Assembly (NCBI RefSeq): GCF_900604345.1 | Contig: NZ_LR026983.1 | Coordinates: forward strand, 1,984,001-2,048,000 | Direction: 5' to 3' | From: Maliibacterium massiliense | GTDB taxonomy: Bacteria; Bacillota; Clostridia; Christensenellales; Maliibacteriaceae | DNA: 64,000 nucleotides | Part shown: piece after piece, positions 35,069 to 43,643 of the stretch | How the letters are laid out: each line of letters begins with the position of its first letter | Numbering within the stretch: the stretch's first letter is position 1 | The notes under the pieces: model-generated | Database searches by the model: none | Told to the model about the DNA's origin: nothing | What the model saw: only the letters and a program-made list of their open reading frames with translations | Program-made: the position numbers and the translations under genes

Positions 35069-36010
35069 GTGAAATCTCATTGGATAAAACGAATCGTGCG
35101 GCTGCTGGTTCTGCTCTTTGGCGTAAGCATCCTGTGCTTTATCCTGACTGCATTATCCAGTACAGACCCAGCCACTTATCTTGTGCGCCGTGGAAATCTC
35201 TCTCCTACACCGGAAGTGATTGAACAGGTACGCGCGGAACTTGGTTTGGATCAGCCGCTTCCGATTCGGTATTTGAACTGGATCGGCGGTGTCTTTCGCG
35301 GCGACTTTGGGGAATCTATTTTTTCAACAAACGAGGTGGCTGCGGATTTGGCAGCCTACTTCCCGCAAACGCTGCAATTAGTTTTTCTGTCGTTAGCTGA
35401 AATTATCGTGTTTTCAATTCTGCTTGGCGTTTTATGCGCGGCCAAAAAGAACAAGCTGACGGACCATATCATGCGGATTGTTTCGCTGTTTGGAATTTGT
35501 GTTCCTCCGTTCTGGCTCGGTTTTTTGCTGTTGATTGGCTTCGCTGTGGAAATCCCGATTTTCAGCGTAACGCCTGCATCGGGGATTATGGGATTGATAT
35601 TGCCATCCATTACCTTATCTTTTCCTGTGATTTGCTCGACTGTACGGGTATTTCGCGCTTCACTGCTGGAAGAAATGCACCGTGATTATGTGAGCTTTGC
35701 CCGTGCCAACGGGATGACGGTAAACAGGATCCTCTGGAAGAAGGTATTCCGCAATGCCCTGCCGCCCGTCATCACCCTGTTCTGCCAGTATGTAAGCTAT
35801 CTGATTGCTGGAAGCGCCGTAGTGGAAAAGGTCTTTTCTATCAAAGGTGTGGGCAACTACCTGATGAACTGCATTATGGCTGCTGATGCCAACGCGATTG
35901 GCGCTTGTATGCTGATTATCGCCGCGCTGTATCTTCTGGCCGAACTGTTTGGCGAAATACTCAACCACTTGCTATGCCCGTGGAGAAAGGAGGAAAGCGA
36001 TGCTGCGTAA
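35069..36010 (+). CDS. nickel/peptide-type ABC permease 1 (NikB/DppB family)
   Basis: 313 residues, six helices. The N-terminal motif TYLVRRGNLSPTPEVIEQVR, then GLDQPLPIRYLNWI, GDFGESIF, and the EAA-type loop RDYVSFARANGM are standard for NikB/DppB/OppB. GTG 35069 follows AAAGGAGGG. It is the first of five genes encoding a complete importer; Ni2+, metallophore or peptide are the possible cargoes. Confidence 0.9.
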   Translation: MKSHWIKRIVRLLVLLFGVSILCFILTALSSTDPATYLVRRGNLSPTPEVIEQVRAELGLDQPLPIRYLNWIGGVFRGDFGESIFSTNEVAADLAAYFPQTLQLVFLSLAEIIVFSILLGVLCAAKKNKLTDHIMRIVSLFGICVPPFWLGFLLLIGFAVEIPIFSVTPASGIMGLILPSITLSFPVICSTVRVFRASLLEEMHRDYVSFARANGMTVNRILWKKVFRNALPPVITLFCQYVSYLIAGSAVVEKVFSIKGVGNYLMNCIMAADANAIGACMLIIAALYLLAELFGEILNHLLCPWRKEESDAA

Positions 36011-36824
36011 AATATGGAGAAATCCGCAGGCGGTCATCGGGCTTGGCCTGATTGTGCTGATCTGCGCCGTTGCAATTCTCGCACCGCTTTTGGCTCCCCA
36101 TGCGCCGGACGAGGTGAATCCACTGATGAAATATCAAGCGCCGAGCGCCGATTATCCCCTTGGAACCGATCAGCTTGGGCGGTGTGAATTATCCCGCTTG
36201 CTTTATGGTGCAAGAGCATCCCTTGGGCTGGCGCTTCCCATTTTGATTCTGTTGGGAGGGATTGGTTTAATCCTTGGAATGATGACAGCGTGTATCGGCG
36301 GCTGGTTTGACCGTGTTGTGACAGGAATCAGCCAGGTATTTATCGCTTTCCCCACGCTCATTATCGCAGTGGCGATTATCGGCGTTTTGGGAAATGGCCT
36401 GCAAAATATTATTTGGGCGGTTGTCATCTCCATGTGGGCGCGGTTTATGCAGCTTATTCGCACCTATGCCAAAACGGAACTTGGGCGGGATTACATTGTC
36501 GCCGCGAGGGTGTCCGGCTGTGGAATGTGGCAGCTTATTGTTCACCATTTAATTCCCAATATCCTTCCGCAGTTTTTGGTGTATTTTTCAACGGGCGTAG
36601 CTTCGGCCATCCTCACGGTTTCCAGCTTTTCGTTTCTCGGCCTTGGTCTGCCCAGCGGAACGGCTGAATGGGGCGCAATGCTGGAGGAAGCGCAGATGGC
36701 GTTGTATTCCCACCCGGAACTGCTCATTTACCCCGGTATCTGCATTTTCATTGCCGCCGCAGGCTTCAATCTGTTTGGCGAGGCGCTTAGGGACATTCTT
36801 CAGCCGCAGGAGGATGTGCTATGA
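36000..36824 (+). CDS. nickel/peptide-type ABC permease 2 (NikC/DppC family)
   Basis: 274 residues. LGTDQLGRCELSRLLYGARASL and the coupling loop GRDYIVAARVSGCG are the family marks, with LGLGLPSGTAEWGAML near the end. It overlaps the end of permease 1 by 11 bases; ATG 36000 has AGGAGG upstream. Confidence 0.9.
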   Translation: MLRKIWRNPQAVIGLGLIVLICAVAILAPLLAPHAPDEVNPLMKYQAPSADYPLGTDQLGRCELSRLLYGARASLGLALPILILLGGIGLILGMMTACIGGWFDRVVTGISQVFIAFPTLIIAVAIIGVLGNGLQNIIWAVVISMWARFMQLIRTYAKTELGRDYIVAARVSGCGMWQLIVHHLIPNILPQFLVYFSTGVASAILTVSSFSFLGLGLPSGTAEWGAMLEEAQMALYSHPELLIYPGICIFIAAAGFNLFGEALRDILQPQEDVL

Positions 36825-37606
36825 GCAAAAAGCTGTTACAGGTAGAACATCTTAGCATTGCGCTTAAAAATCCATATCAGGATTTGGTGAAGGACATCAG
36901 TTTTTCGTTGGAGGAAGCGGGTGCAGTTATCCTTTTAGGCCAATCAGGAAGCGGAAAAACGATGACCTGCCGGGCAATTTTGGGGCTGCTTAACAGCAGC
37001 GCCTTCCAAGTGAATGGCGAAATCTTTTTTGATAACAGATCGCTTTTACAGCTAAAGGAAAAAGAACGGGCGCTGTACTATGGCAATAAAATCGCTTTTA
37101 TCCCGCAAAATCCGATGACGGCGCTCGACCCTTCCAGAAAAATTGGTGCTCAAATGGCCGAATTTCTTAACCTGCATCAAGATTTGAAGAAAAAGGAAGC
37201 CTTGTCTCTTTATGAACAGGCGTTGTCTCGGGCAGGGCTTACAGACACCAAAAGGATTTTAAGCAGCAGGCCGTATCAGCTTTCGGGTGGTATGCTCCAG
37301 CGCTGCCTCATTGCCCTTGCGATTGCCGGTAACGCAAAGCTGGTGGTTGCCGATGAACCGACTACCGCTTTAGACGCGATTCACAGGGACAAAGCGGTGG
37401 AGCAATTCCTGCATCTACAGGAGCAGGGCTGCGCACTGCTTTTAGTCACCCATGACTTTGATGTTGCACGGCATGTCGGAGGCCATGTACTGATTTTGAA
37501 AGAAGGACAGATGGTAGAACAAGGCTGCGCCCAAGAGGTCTTACAGAATCCAATAGCTGATTATACCAAGGAACTGATTGAGGCGATCCACTTGGGATGG
37601 GGGTGA
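36821..37606 (+). CDS. ABC ATPase 1 of the nickel/peptide-type importer (NikD/DppD)
   Basis: 261 residues. Walker A GQSGSGKTM, the family region FIPQNPMTALDPSRKIG, signature LSGGMLQRC, Walker B LVVADEPTTALD and H-loop LVTHD. It overlaps the permease gene by four bases. Confidence 0.9.
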   Translation: MSKKLLQVEHLSIALKNPYQDLVKDISFSLEEAGAVILLGQSGSGKTMTCRAILGLLNSSAFQVNGEIFFDNRSLLQLKEKERALYYGNKIAFIPQNPMTALDPSRKIGAQMAEFLNLHQDLKKKEALSLYEQALSRAGLTDTKRILSSRPYQLSGGMLQRCLIALAIAGNAKLVVADEPTTALDAIHRDKAVEQFLHLQEQGCALLLVTHDFDVARHVGGHVLILKEGQMVEQGCAQEVLQNPIADYTKELIEAIHLGWG

Positions 37607-37610
37607 GTAC

Positions 37611-38369
37611 ATGCTGGAGGTGAAAAATGTAAGCAAACAATACAAAGGCGAAGATAAGTTGCTGTTTGATGCGGTTTCTGATGTGAGCCTGCCTATGGAA
37701 GATCATCATATCTACGCTTTGGTGGGAGAAAGCGGCTGCGGAAAAAGCACCTTGTCACGGTTAATTTTGGGGCTGGAATCACCTTCGTCCGGTCAAATCC
37801 TGCTGGACGGAAAACCGATTTCCCGCAAAGGAAAAAGAAACCGGAAAGAAACGGCAAAAGCAATCCAACTGGTATTGCAGGACGGAAAAAGCGCCCTTGA
37901 CCCCCATTTTACGGTTTATCAGGCGATTGCCGAGCCAATCCGAAACCTGCTGAATATACCTAAAGAGAAAGAACGGGCAAGAATTTTTGAATTGCTTGAC
38001 CGTATGGGGATGCCGAAGGAAACAGCGAACAAGAAAACGGGCGAACTCTCCGGCGGGCAGCAAAAGCGCGTAGGGATTGCCCGTGCTCTGGCTGTTTCCC
38101 CGCGCTATATCGTCTTTGACGAATCCATCAGCGGTTTGGATGTCATTCTGCGCAAAAGTATTTTGGAATTGCTAAAAAGAGTTCAGGAGGAAGAACAATG
38201 CTGTTATCTTTTCATTACCCATGAGATTGACGCGGCGCTTTATCTTGCGGACGAAATTCATGTGATGCAAAACGGGAAACTGATCGAAAGCCGTCAATGG
38301 AATGGGGATCTGAAGATATTTCAAAACCCCTATACCAAACAGCTTTTGCGCGCTTCCCACTTGATTTGA
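37611..38369 (+). CDS. ABC ATPase 2 of the nickel/peptide-type importer (NikE/DppF)
   Basis: 252 residues. Walker A GESGCGKST, VLQDGKSALDPHFTV, signature LSGGQQKR, and Walker B YIVFDESISGLD, where the usual E-P-T is E-S-I, a common variation in NikE. ATG 37611 starts four bases after the first ATPase. Translationally coupled. Confidence 0.9.
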   Translation: MLEVKNVSKQYKGEDKLLFDAVSDVSLPMEDHHIYALVGESGCGKSTLSRLILGLESPSSGQILLDGKPISRKGKRNRKETAKAIQLVLQDGKSALDPHFTVYQAIAEPIRNLLNIPKEKERARIFELLDRMGMPKETANKKTGELSGGQQKRVGIARALAVSPRYIVFDESISGLDVILRKSILELLKRVQEEEQCCYLFITHEIDAALYLADEIHVMQNGKLIESRQWNGDLKIFQNPYTKQLLRASHLI

Positions 38370-38430
38370 AATAGGTATATACGCTCCTTGGGGCGTGATA
38401 TATACAAAAAACGAAAGGACGGTTTGATTT

Positions 38431-40062
38431 ATGAAACTAAAATCACTTGCTGCACTGATGATGGCGGGCGTTATGGTGCTTGGTCTCTGCGCCTGCAACA
38501 GTACAACACCCGATACTTCCGGTTCTGATTCTACTCCGGTAAGTATCACAACAACAGAAAGCTGGGATTTTTCCACCGGCTTCTATCCAGCGATGTCCCC
38601 TGCCACTTCCAATGGTACTTACGGTTTCACCTACTATGCCCGTAACTGCTACGATACACTCGTCGTTCGGGAAAATGGTGAATTTAAGGCTGGGCTGGCC
38701 GAAACGTGGGACATCAGCGATGATGGACTGACCTACACTTTCCATCTCAAAGAAGGCGTGAAGTTTTCGGATGGTGCTGACCTCAATGCGGAAGCAGTAA
38801 AAACCAGCTTAGAGGCGGCATTCTCCAATTTGGGAGCATATATTGCATCCTTTGGTAAGATTGGAACACTCACGGAGTCGATTGAAGTGGTGGACGAACA
38901 TACCGTGGCAATTCATCTTACCACTCCTTATTATGGTGTTTTGAACGACCTCGCCATGTGCAACCCAATGGGAATCGTATCGCCCAATGCGTTTAATGAG
39001 GATTTGACAACTAAAGAAGAACTGCTGACCCAGACAATGGGGACTGGCCCCTATATGTATGCCGGGGACGGTGACGGAACCTCTTATACTTTCGTCCGCA
39101 ATCCCAATTATTGGGGAGAACAGCCTGATGTGGACGAATTTACCGTAAAAGTGATCGCGGATCCCGATGCTGCAATTCTCGCTCTGCGCAATGGCGAAGT
39201 GGATCTGCTTGCGGGTACATCCCGTTTGAGCTTTGCTGGTTATACCGAACTTTCCTCTGCGGATGGAATTGGCACCGTATTGGATGACAGCATTTCCAAC
39301 AGCCGTTTTATCGGCTTCAATACACAGGAGGCTCCGTTTAACGATGCCGCTGTCCGGCAGGCGGTGGCCTATGCGATTGATAAGGAAACGATCAGCGACA
39401 GTGTATTCTCCGGTCTTGAAACAGCTTCGGAACAGTTGCTGGATACCTCTCTACCGTATTGCGATGTAGAAGCCACTACATACAGCTACAATGCAGATAA
39501 AGCAAAAGAATTGCTGGAAAGCGCCGGTTGGGTAGACAGTGATGGCGATGGCATCCGCGAAAAAGATGGCGCAAAATTGAGTGTTACGCTGGATTATATC
39601 ACCAATCAGGGAACAATGGACGATGCGGCGCTTGTAATTGCTCAGGAATTGGGTGAAGTAGGGTTTGAAGTAACGCCTCGCGGTTCGGATAATATGACGT
39701 GGTTTACGCAGGTTTCTACCGATTTTGATTTCTCGCTCCACACAACCTACGGCGGTTACTATGACCCGTTCCTCACCATGACGAATATGAACCCGGAAAT
39801 GATGTCCGACCCGATTTTGTGGCAGGTTGCCCTTACTATGGAAAATGGCACGGACACCATTAAAGAGCTGGACAGCACCGCTGATTTGGACCGTGTGCAG
39901 GAAATCTATAGCGAGGTGCTTACCTTTGCGGCAGATCAAGCCGTACTGGTTCCGTTTACCTCTGCGCATCAGTATGCCGCCTTTAACAGCGACAAGATTG
40001 ATTCGTTCAGCTTTGGCAGCGACCAGTTGTTCATTGAAATCGCCAATGTAAAGGCGAAATAA
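38431..40062 (+). CDS. nickel/peptide-type ABC substrate-binding lipoprotein (SBP family 5)
   Basis: 543 residues. Lipoprotein signal ending LCAC at Cys22. SBP family 5 marks: LAETWDISDDGLTYTFHLKEGVKFSDG (in two parts), GTGPYMYAG, RNPNYWGE, and QAVAYAIDKETI. The size is normal. A hairpin (38375-38405) lies between it and the second ATPase gene, a common way to raise binding-protein levels over the membrane parts. Confidence 0.92.
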   Translation: MKLKSLAALMMAGVMVLGLCACNSTTPDTSGSDSTPVSITTTESWDFSTGFYPAMSPATSNGTYGFTYYARNCYDTLVVRENGEFKAGLAETWDISDDGLTYTFHLKEGVKFSDGADLNAEAVKTSLEAAFSNLGAYIASFGKIGTLTESIEVVDEHTVAIHLTTPYYGVLNDLAMCNPMGIVSPNAFNEDLTTKEELLTQTMGTGPYMYAGDGDGTSYTFVRNPNYWGEQPDVDEFTVKVIADPDAAILALRNGEVDLLAGTSRLSFAGYTELSSADGIGTVLDDSISNSRFIGFNTQEAPFNDAAVRQAVAYAIDKETISDSVFSGLETASEQLLDTSLPYCDVEATTYSYNADKAKELLESAGWVDSDGDGIREKDGAKLSVTLDYITNQGTMDDAALVIAQELGEVGFEVTPRGSDNMTWFTQVSTDFDFSLHTTYGGYYDPFLTMTNMNPEMMSDPILWQVALTMENGTDTIKELDSTADLDRVQEIYSEVLTFAADQAVLVPFTSAHQYAAFNSDKIDSFSFGSDQLFIEIANVKAK

Positions 40063-40104
40063 CGGTAGTGAACACGAAGAATGTTCTGGAAGGGAGGTGT
40101 GCCA

Positions 40105-40470
40105 ATGGCTTTGACACCAGCGATGGAGGATTATCTGGAGGCTATCTTAATGATAAAACAGCAGCACGGTTATGTTCGATGCGTAGATGTCGCAGAGCAG
40201 TTGGGGGTAAAAAAGCCTTCCGTAAGCCGGGCAGTCAAGGAACTCATAAAATCCGGCCATCTTGTTAAAAATGCTGACGGTACACTTTCCCTAACGGAAC
40301 TAGGATTGCAGATTGCCGAACAGATTTACGAAAAGCACCTGTTTTTCACAAAGCAACTTATATTGGCTGGCGTGGATCCCGAAACCGCAGAGCAGGATGC
40401 TTGCGGCATTGAACACGCAGTTAGTTCAGAATCGTTTCAAAAATTAAAGAAAGCATTTGATGACGGTTAG
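40105..40470 (+). CDS. DtxR/MntR-type metal-dependent regulator
   Basis: 121 residues. The start MEDYLEAILMIKQQHGYV, VDVAEQLGVKKPSVSRAVKEL and the helix LTELGLQIAEQIYEKH are the DtxR-family N-terminal and linker helices. HLFFTKQLILAGVDPETAEQ and CGIEHAVSSESFQKL carry the metal-site positions. It has only the DNA-binding and dimer/metal domains, as in MntR. Lying right after the importer genes, it supports iron or another metal as the theme of the cargo. ATG 40105 follows GGGAGGTG. Confidence 0.88.
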   Translation: MALTPAMEDYLEAILMIKQQHGYVRCVDVAEQLGVKKPSVSRAVKELIKSGHLVKNADGTLSLTELGLQIAEQIYEKHLFFTKQLILAGVDPETAEQDACGIEHAVSSESFQKLKKAFDDG

Positions 40471-40495
40471 GTGGTGGTGATATGGGAAATTAGCC

Positions 40496-40990
40496 GTGTT
40501 GGATTTAGAGGATTCTGGCAGACAAATAGGCAAAAAACTGCTTTCCCTGCTTTCCCCGAATCAAAAGAAGGAGTTGGCTCAATTTGTTCGTGACTATGAG
40601 GCTGGCGATATTCCGGCTGATCTTCCATATACAACGCACTTTCGAGGCCAGTATTTTACTCCATTACAGGTGGATCAGCCATTAACAGAAATCCGGGAAG
40701 GTGATTTATATTTCTGTTTAGAGCAACGCCTTGTGATGGTGCAAGGCAATGTGATTCCTCTGACAGTCAAAGAATTTGAAATCTTCTCCTTGCTTATCTT
40801 AAATCCAAAACGAGTATTCACCTATGAAATGCTTATGGATCTGGTATGGAAAGAAGATTATACTTACTATTCACGGAAAGCGGTAAACAACCATGTAAGC
40901 AATCTACGGAGAAAATTGAGGGTTTCCCCTGATCTGCCGGACTATGTAAAAAGCGTCTACGGTATCGGCTATAAGTTTGAAGAAAAATAG
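40496..40990 (+). CDS. winged-helix (OmpR/PhoB-type) DNA-binding protein without receiver
   Basis: 164 residues. The C-terminal half is a response-regulator effector domain: IPLTVKEFEIFSLLILNPKR, TYEMLMDLVWKEDY, NNHVSNLRRKLR and VYGIGYKFEEK. The N-terminal 70 residues (SLLSPNQKKELAQFVRDYE) are not a receiver, so no phosphorylation site is present. It could be a recombined fragment or a standalone regulator. The GTG at 40496 has only a weak GGGA upstream. Confidence 0.75.
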   Translation: MLDLEDSGRQIGKKLLSLLSPNQKKELAQFVRDYEAGDIPADLPYTTHFRGQYFTPLQVDQPLTEIREGDLYFCLEQRLVMVQGNVIPLTVKEFEIFSLLILNPKRVFTYEMLMDLVWKEDYTYYSRKAVNNHVSNLRRKLRVSPDLPDYVKSVYGIGYKFEEK

Positions 40991-41072
40991 AAAGGTGAGG
41001 AAGTGTATAAACGCTGCCTCACCTTGTTTTATCTCTAATGTCTCTGAAATGCTTCTATGGGTAATTTCCCTC

Positions 41073-41101
41073 TTGACAGAACCCGCCTCTCGAGATAAAA
41101 T
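41073..41101 (+). promoter_or_regulatory. promoter of the TetR gene
   Basis: TTGACA (41073-41078), 17 bases, TAAAAT (41096-41101). Just downstream, ATAACAGTGATATATAACAG and GTTAT form a partly palindromic candidate operator (about 41101-41128). Confidence 0.7.
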
Positions 41102-41142
41102 ATAACAGTGATATATAACAGCGTTATAAGGAGACGAAGAAA

Positions 41143-41757
41143 ATAGACGGCAATCTGACAACCTTAGAACGTATCCACCAGGCCGCAAAAGCAGAGTTTT
41201 TAGAAAAAGGGTACAAAGACGCTTCCTTGCGGAATATTGTGAAATCCGTGGGAATGACTACCGGAGCCTTTTATGGCTATTACAAAAGCAAAGAAGAATT
41301 GTTCGAGGCTTTGGTAGGCGAGCATTATGCGTACCTGCTTGGCTGTTTTCAAAAAGCGCAGAAGGAATTTGCCGATCTCCCCCACGAGCAACAGCCGGAG
41401 GTTATGGGAGACATTTCCGGCGCTTGCATGTTTGATATGCTCCACTACGCTTATGAACATCTTGAGGAATGTAAGCTCATCCTCTGCTGCTCGGAAGGGA
41501 CAAAATTTTCCGGCCTTATTGATGAAATGGTGGAAATTGAGGCAGCGGCAACCCATGCCTATCAAGAAGTCTTGCAGGAGCTTGGGCGGCCTTCTCCCCA
41601 GATTGACCCCGCGCTGGAGCATATCCTGATTACCGGCATGTTCCACACCTTTTTTGAATTGGTGATTCACGAGATGCCGCTTCAAAACGCAGAAAATTAT
41701 GTGAAGGAAATGCGGGCTTTCTATACAGCCGGATGGATGAAAATTATGGGGCAGTAA
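41143..41757 (+). CDS. TetR family regulator with apparent ATA start
   Basis: About 204 residues. The helix-turn-helix spans LERIHQAAKAEFLEKGYKDA, SLRNIVKSVGMTTGAFYGYY and KSKEELF. Any usual start (TTG 41227) would delete the first two helices. The AAGGAG at 41128-41133 points to an ATA codon at 41143, with ACG at 41134 as alternative, so either a rare start is used or the ATG has been lost. It precedes ABC pair 2, which it probably represses through the operator at about 41101-41128 or its own site before 41870. Confidence 0.75.
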   Translation: MDGNLTTLERIHQAAKAEFLEKGYKDASLRNIVKSVGMTTGAFYGYYKSKEELFEALVGEHYAYLLGCFQKAQKEFADLPHEQQPEVMGDISGACMFDMLHYAYEHLEECKLILCCSEGTKFSGLIDEMVEIEAAATHAYQEVLQELGRPSPQIDPALEHILITGMFHTFFELVIHEMPLQNAENYVKEMRAFYTAGWMKIMGQ

Positions 41758-41869
41758 TGCCCTGTAATTTTTGCTCATAGGTTAGCGATAACTAACTTAT
41801 ACGGATATAAGAAGGACGCGCTTGTGTTCTCTTTATCATAGATGAAATAAAGAAAAGGAGGAATCTTCT

Positions 41870-43642
41870 TTGAAAAAACAATCCAATCTGTCACGCCTGC
41901 TACAGATTGCAGGCAACCACAAATACCTGACTTACGCTTCCTGGGTGCTTTCGGCCATCAGCGCCCTCATAGCGTTAGTGCCTTTCTACTATATCTGGAA
42001 GGTCATGCAGGAAGTGTTGGCAGTTGCGCCGGATTTCAGCCATGCGCAAAACCTGACCCGTAACGGCTGGATGGCGGTGCTGTTCGCAGTGATCGCGGTG
42101 TTGGTCTACATAGGCGCTCTGATGTGTTCCCACAAAGGGGCGTTCCGCATTGCCACCAACCTGCGCCTACAAACGATGGAGCATATTGTAAAGCTGCCGC
42201 TGGGGTTTGCAGAGCAATTCGGCAGCGGCAGGCTGCGCAAGATCGTCAATGAATCCAGCGCCGCCACCGAAACCTATCTGGCGCATCAGCTTCCCGACCG
42301 TGCCAATGCCATTGCGACGCCATGCGGCCTTTTGGTTCTGCTACTGGTGTTCGACTGGCGGCTGGGACTTTTGAGCCTTGTGCCGGTAGTGCTGGGCTTT
42401 CTGATTATGATGACGATGACCGGAAAGAAAATGCAGGAAAAAATGAAAGAATACCAAAACGCTCTCGATGATATGTCCAATGAAGCGGTAGAGTATGTAC
42501 GGGGGATTCCCGTTGTAAAAACCTTCGGGCAGACCATATTCTCCTTCAAAAAATTCAAGGATTCCATTGATAGGTATAAGGTGTGGGTGATTGCCTATAC
42601 CAAGCAGCTTCGAGCACCCATGATGTTCTATACGGCAGCCATCAACGGCGTCTTTGCCGCGCTGATTGCCGGTGCGCTGATTTTTACCCAAGGCGGCGTT
42701 ACCAAGGATTTCCTGCTGGATCTCATGTTCTATATCATCATTACGCCCATTATCTCCGTTACCCTCACCCGCATCATGTTCCAGAGCGAAAACGCCATGA
42801 TTGTAGACGATGCCTTGCAGAGAATCGACAGCGTATTGAATCTTAAGCCGCTTGCAGAACCAAAACAGCCGGAACACCCAGAGGACGCTTCGGTACAGCT
42901 TAACCATGTTCATTTCAGTTATGATGGAAAAAACGAGGTCATCAAGGATATTTCCCTTTCAATTCCCGCAGGGCAGACGGTAGCTTTTGTGGGACCTTCT
43001 GGCGGTGGCAAGACCACGCTTGCCAATCTGATCTGCCGGTTTTTTGACCCGCAAGGCGGGCAGGTGAAAATTGGCGGCGTGAATGTGAAGAACATCGCCA
43101 AAGAGGAACTTATGAATACCGTTTCTTTTGTATTCCAGAACAGCCGCCTAATCAAAGCCTCAATTTTGGAAAATGTACGCATGGGAAAGCCTAACGCGAC
43201 CCGCGAAGAAATTATGGCCGCGCTCCATAATGCCCAGTGCGACGATATTCTGGAAAAGCTGCCGAGGGGCGCAGACACCGTGATCGGGACAAAAGGTGTG
43301 TACCTTTCCGGCGGCGAACAACAGCGGATTGCCATCGCCCGCGTGATGCTGAAAAATGCGCCTGTCGTAATTTTAGACGAGGCCACCGCCTTTGCCGACC
43401 CGGATAATGAATCCCGCGTACAGGCAGCCTTTTCCAAGCTGTCACAGGGGAAAACGGTGATTATGATCGCCCATCGGCTCTCTACCGTGGCTGGCGTAGA
43501 CCAAATCTATGTCATTGAGGACGGGCAGATCACAGAGAGCGGCAAAAGCCGTGAGCTGTTGAAAAAAGGCAGCGTATTCAGCCGCATGTGGCAGGACTAT
43601 CAAACTTCTGTTCAATGGAAGGTTGCAAAGGAGGTACAATAA
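41870..43642 (+). CDS. ABC transporter, fused permease-ATPase, pair 2 subunit A
   Basis: 590 residues: membrane domain then ATPase with GPSGGGKTT, LSGGEQQR, VVILDEATAFAD and IAHRLST. TTG 41870 follows AAAGGAGG. It is similar to pair 1 in order and architecture and is followed directly by subunit B. With the TetR gene upstream, export of a toxic compound or uptake of a metal chelate are both possible. Confidence 0.85.
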   Translation: MKKQSNLSRLLQIAGNHKYLTYASWVLSAISALIALVPFYYIWKVMQEVLAVAPDFSHAQNLTRNGWMAVLFAVIAVLVYIGALMCSHKGAFRIATNLRLQTMEHIVKLPLGFAEQFGSGRLRKIVNESSAATETYLAHQLPDRANAIATPCGLLVLLLVFDWRLGLLSLVPVVLGFLIMMTMTGKKMQEKMKEYQNALDDMSNEAVEYVRGIPVVKTFGQTIFSFKKFKDSIDRYKVWVIAYTKQLRAPMMFYTAAINGVFAALIAGALIFTQGGVTKDFLLDLMFYIIITPIISVTLTRIMFQSENAMIVDDALQRIDSVLNLKPLAEPKQPEHPEDASVQLNHVHFSYDGKNEVIKDISLSIPAGQTVAFVGPSGGGKTTLANLICRFFDPQGGQVKIGGVNVKNIAKEELMNTVSFVFQNSRLIKASILENVRMGKPNATREEIMAALHNAQCDDILEKLPRGADTVIGTKGVYLSGGEQQRIAIARVMLKNAPVVILDEATAFADPDNESRVQAAFSKLSQGKTVIMIAHRLSTVAGVDQIYVIEDGQITESGKSRELLKKGSVFSRMWQDYQTSVQWKVAKEVQ

Positions 43643-43643
43643 T

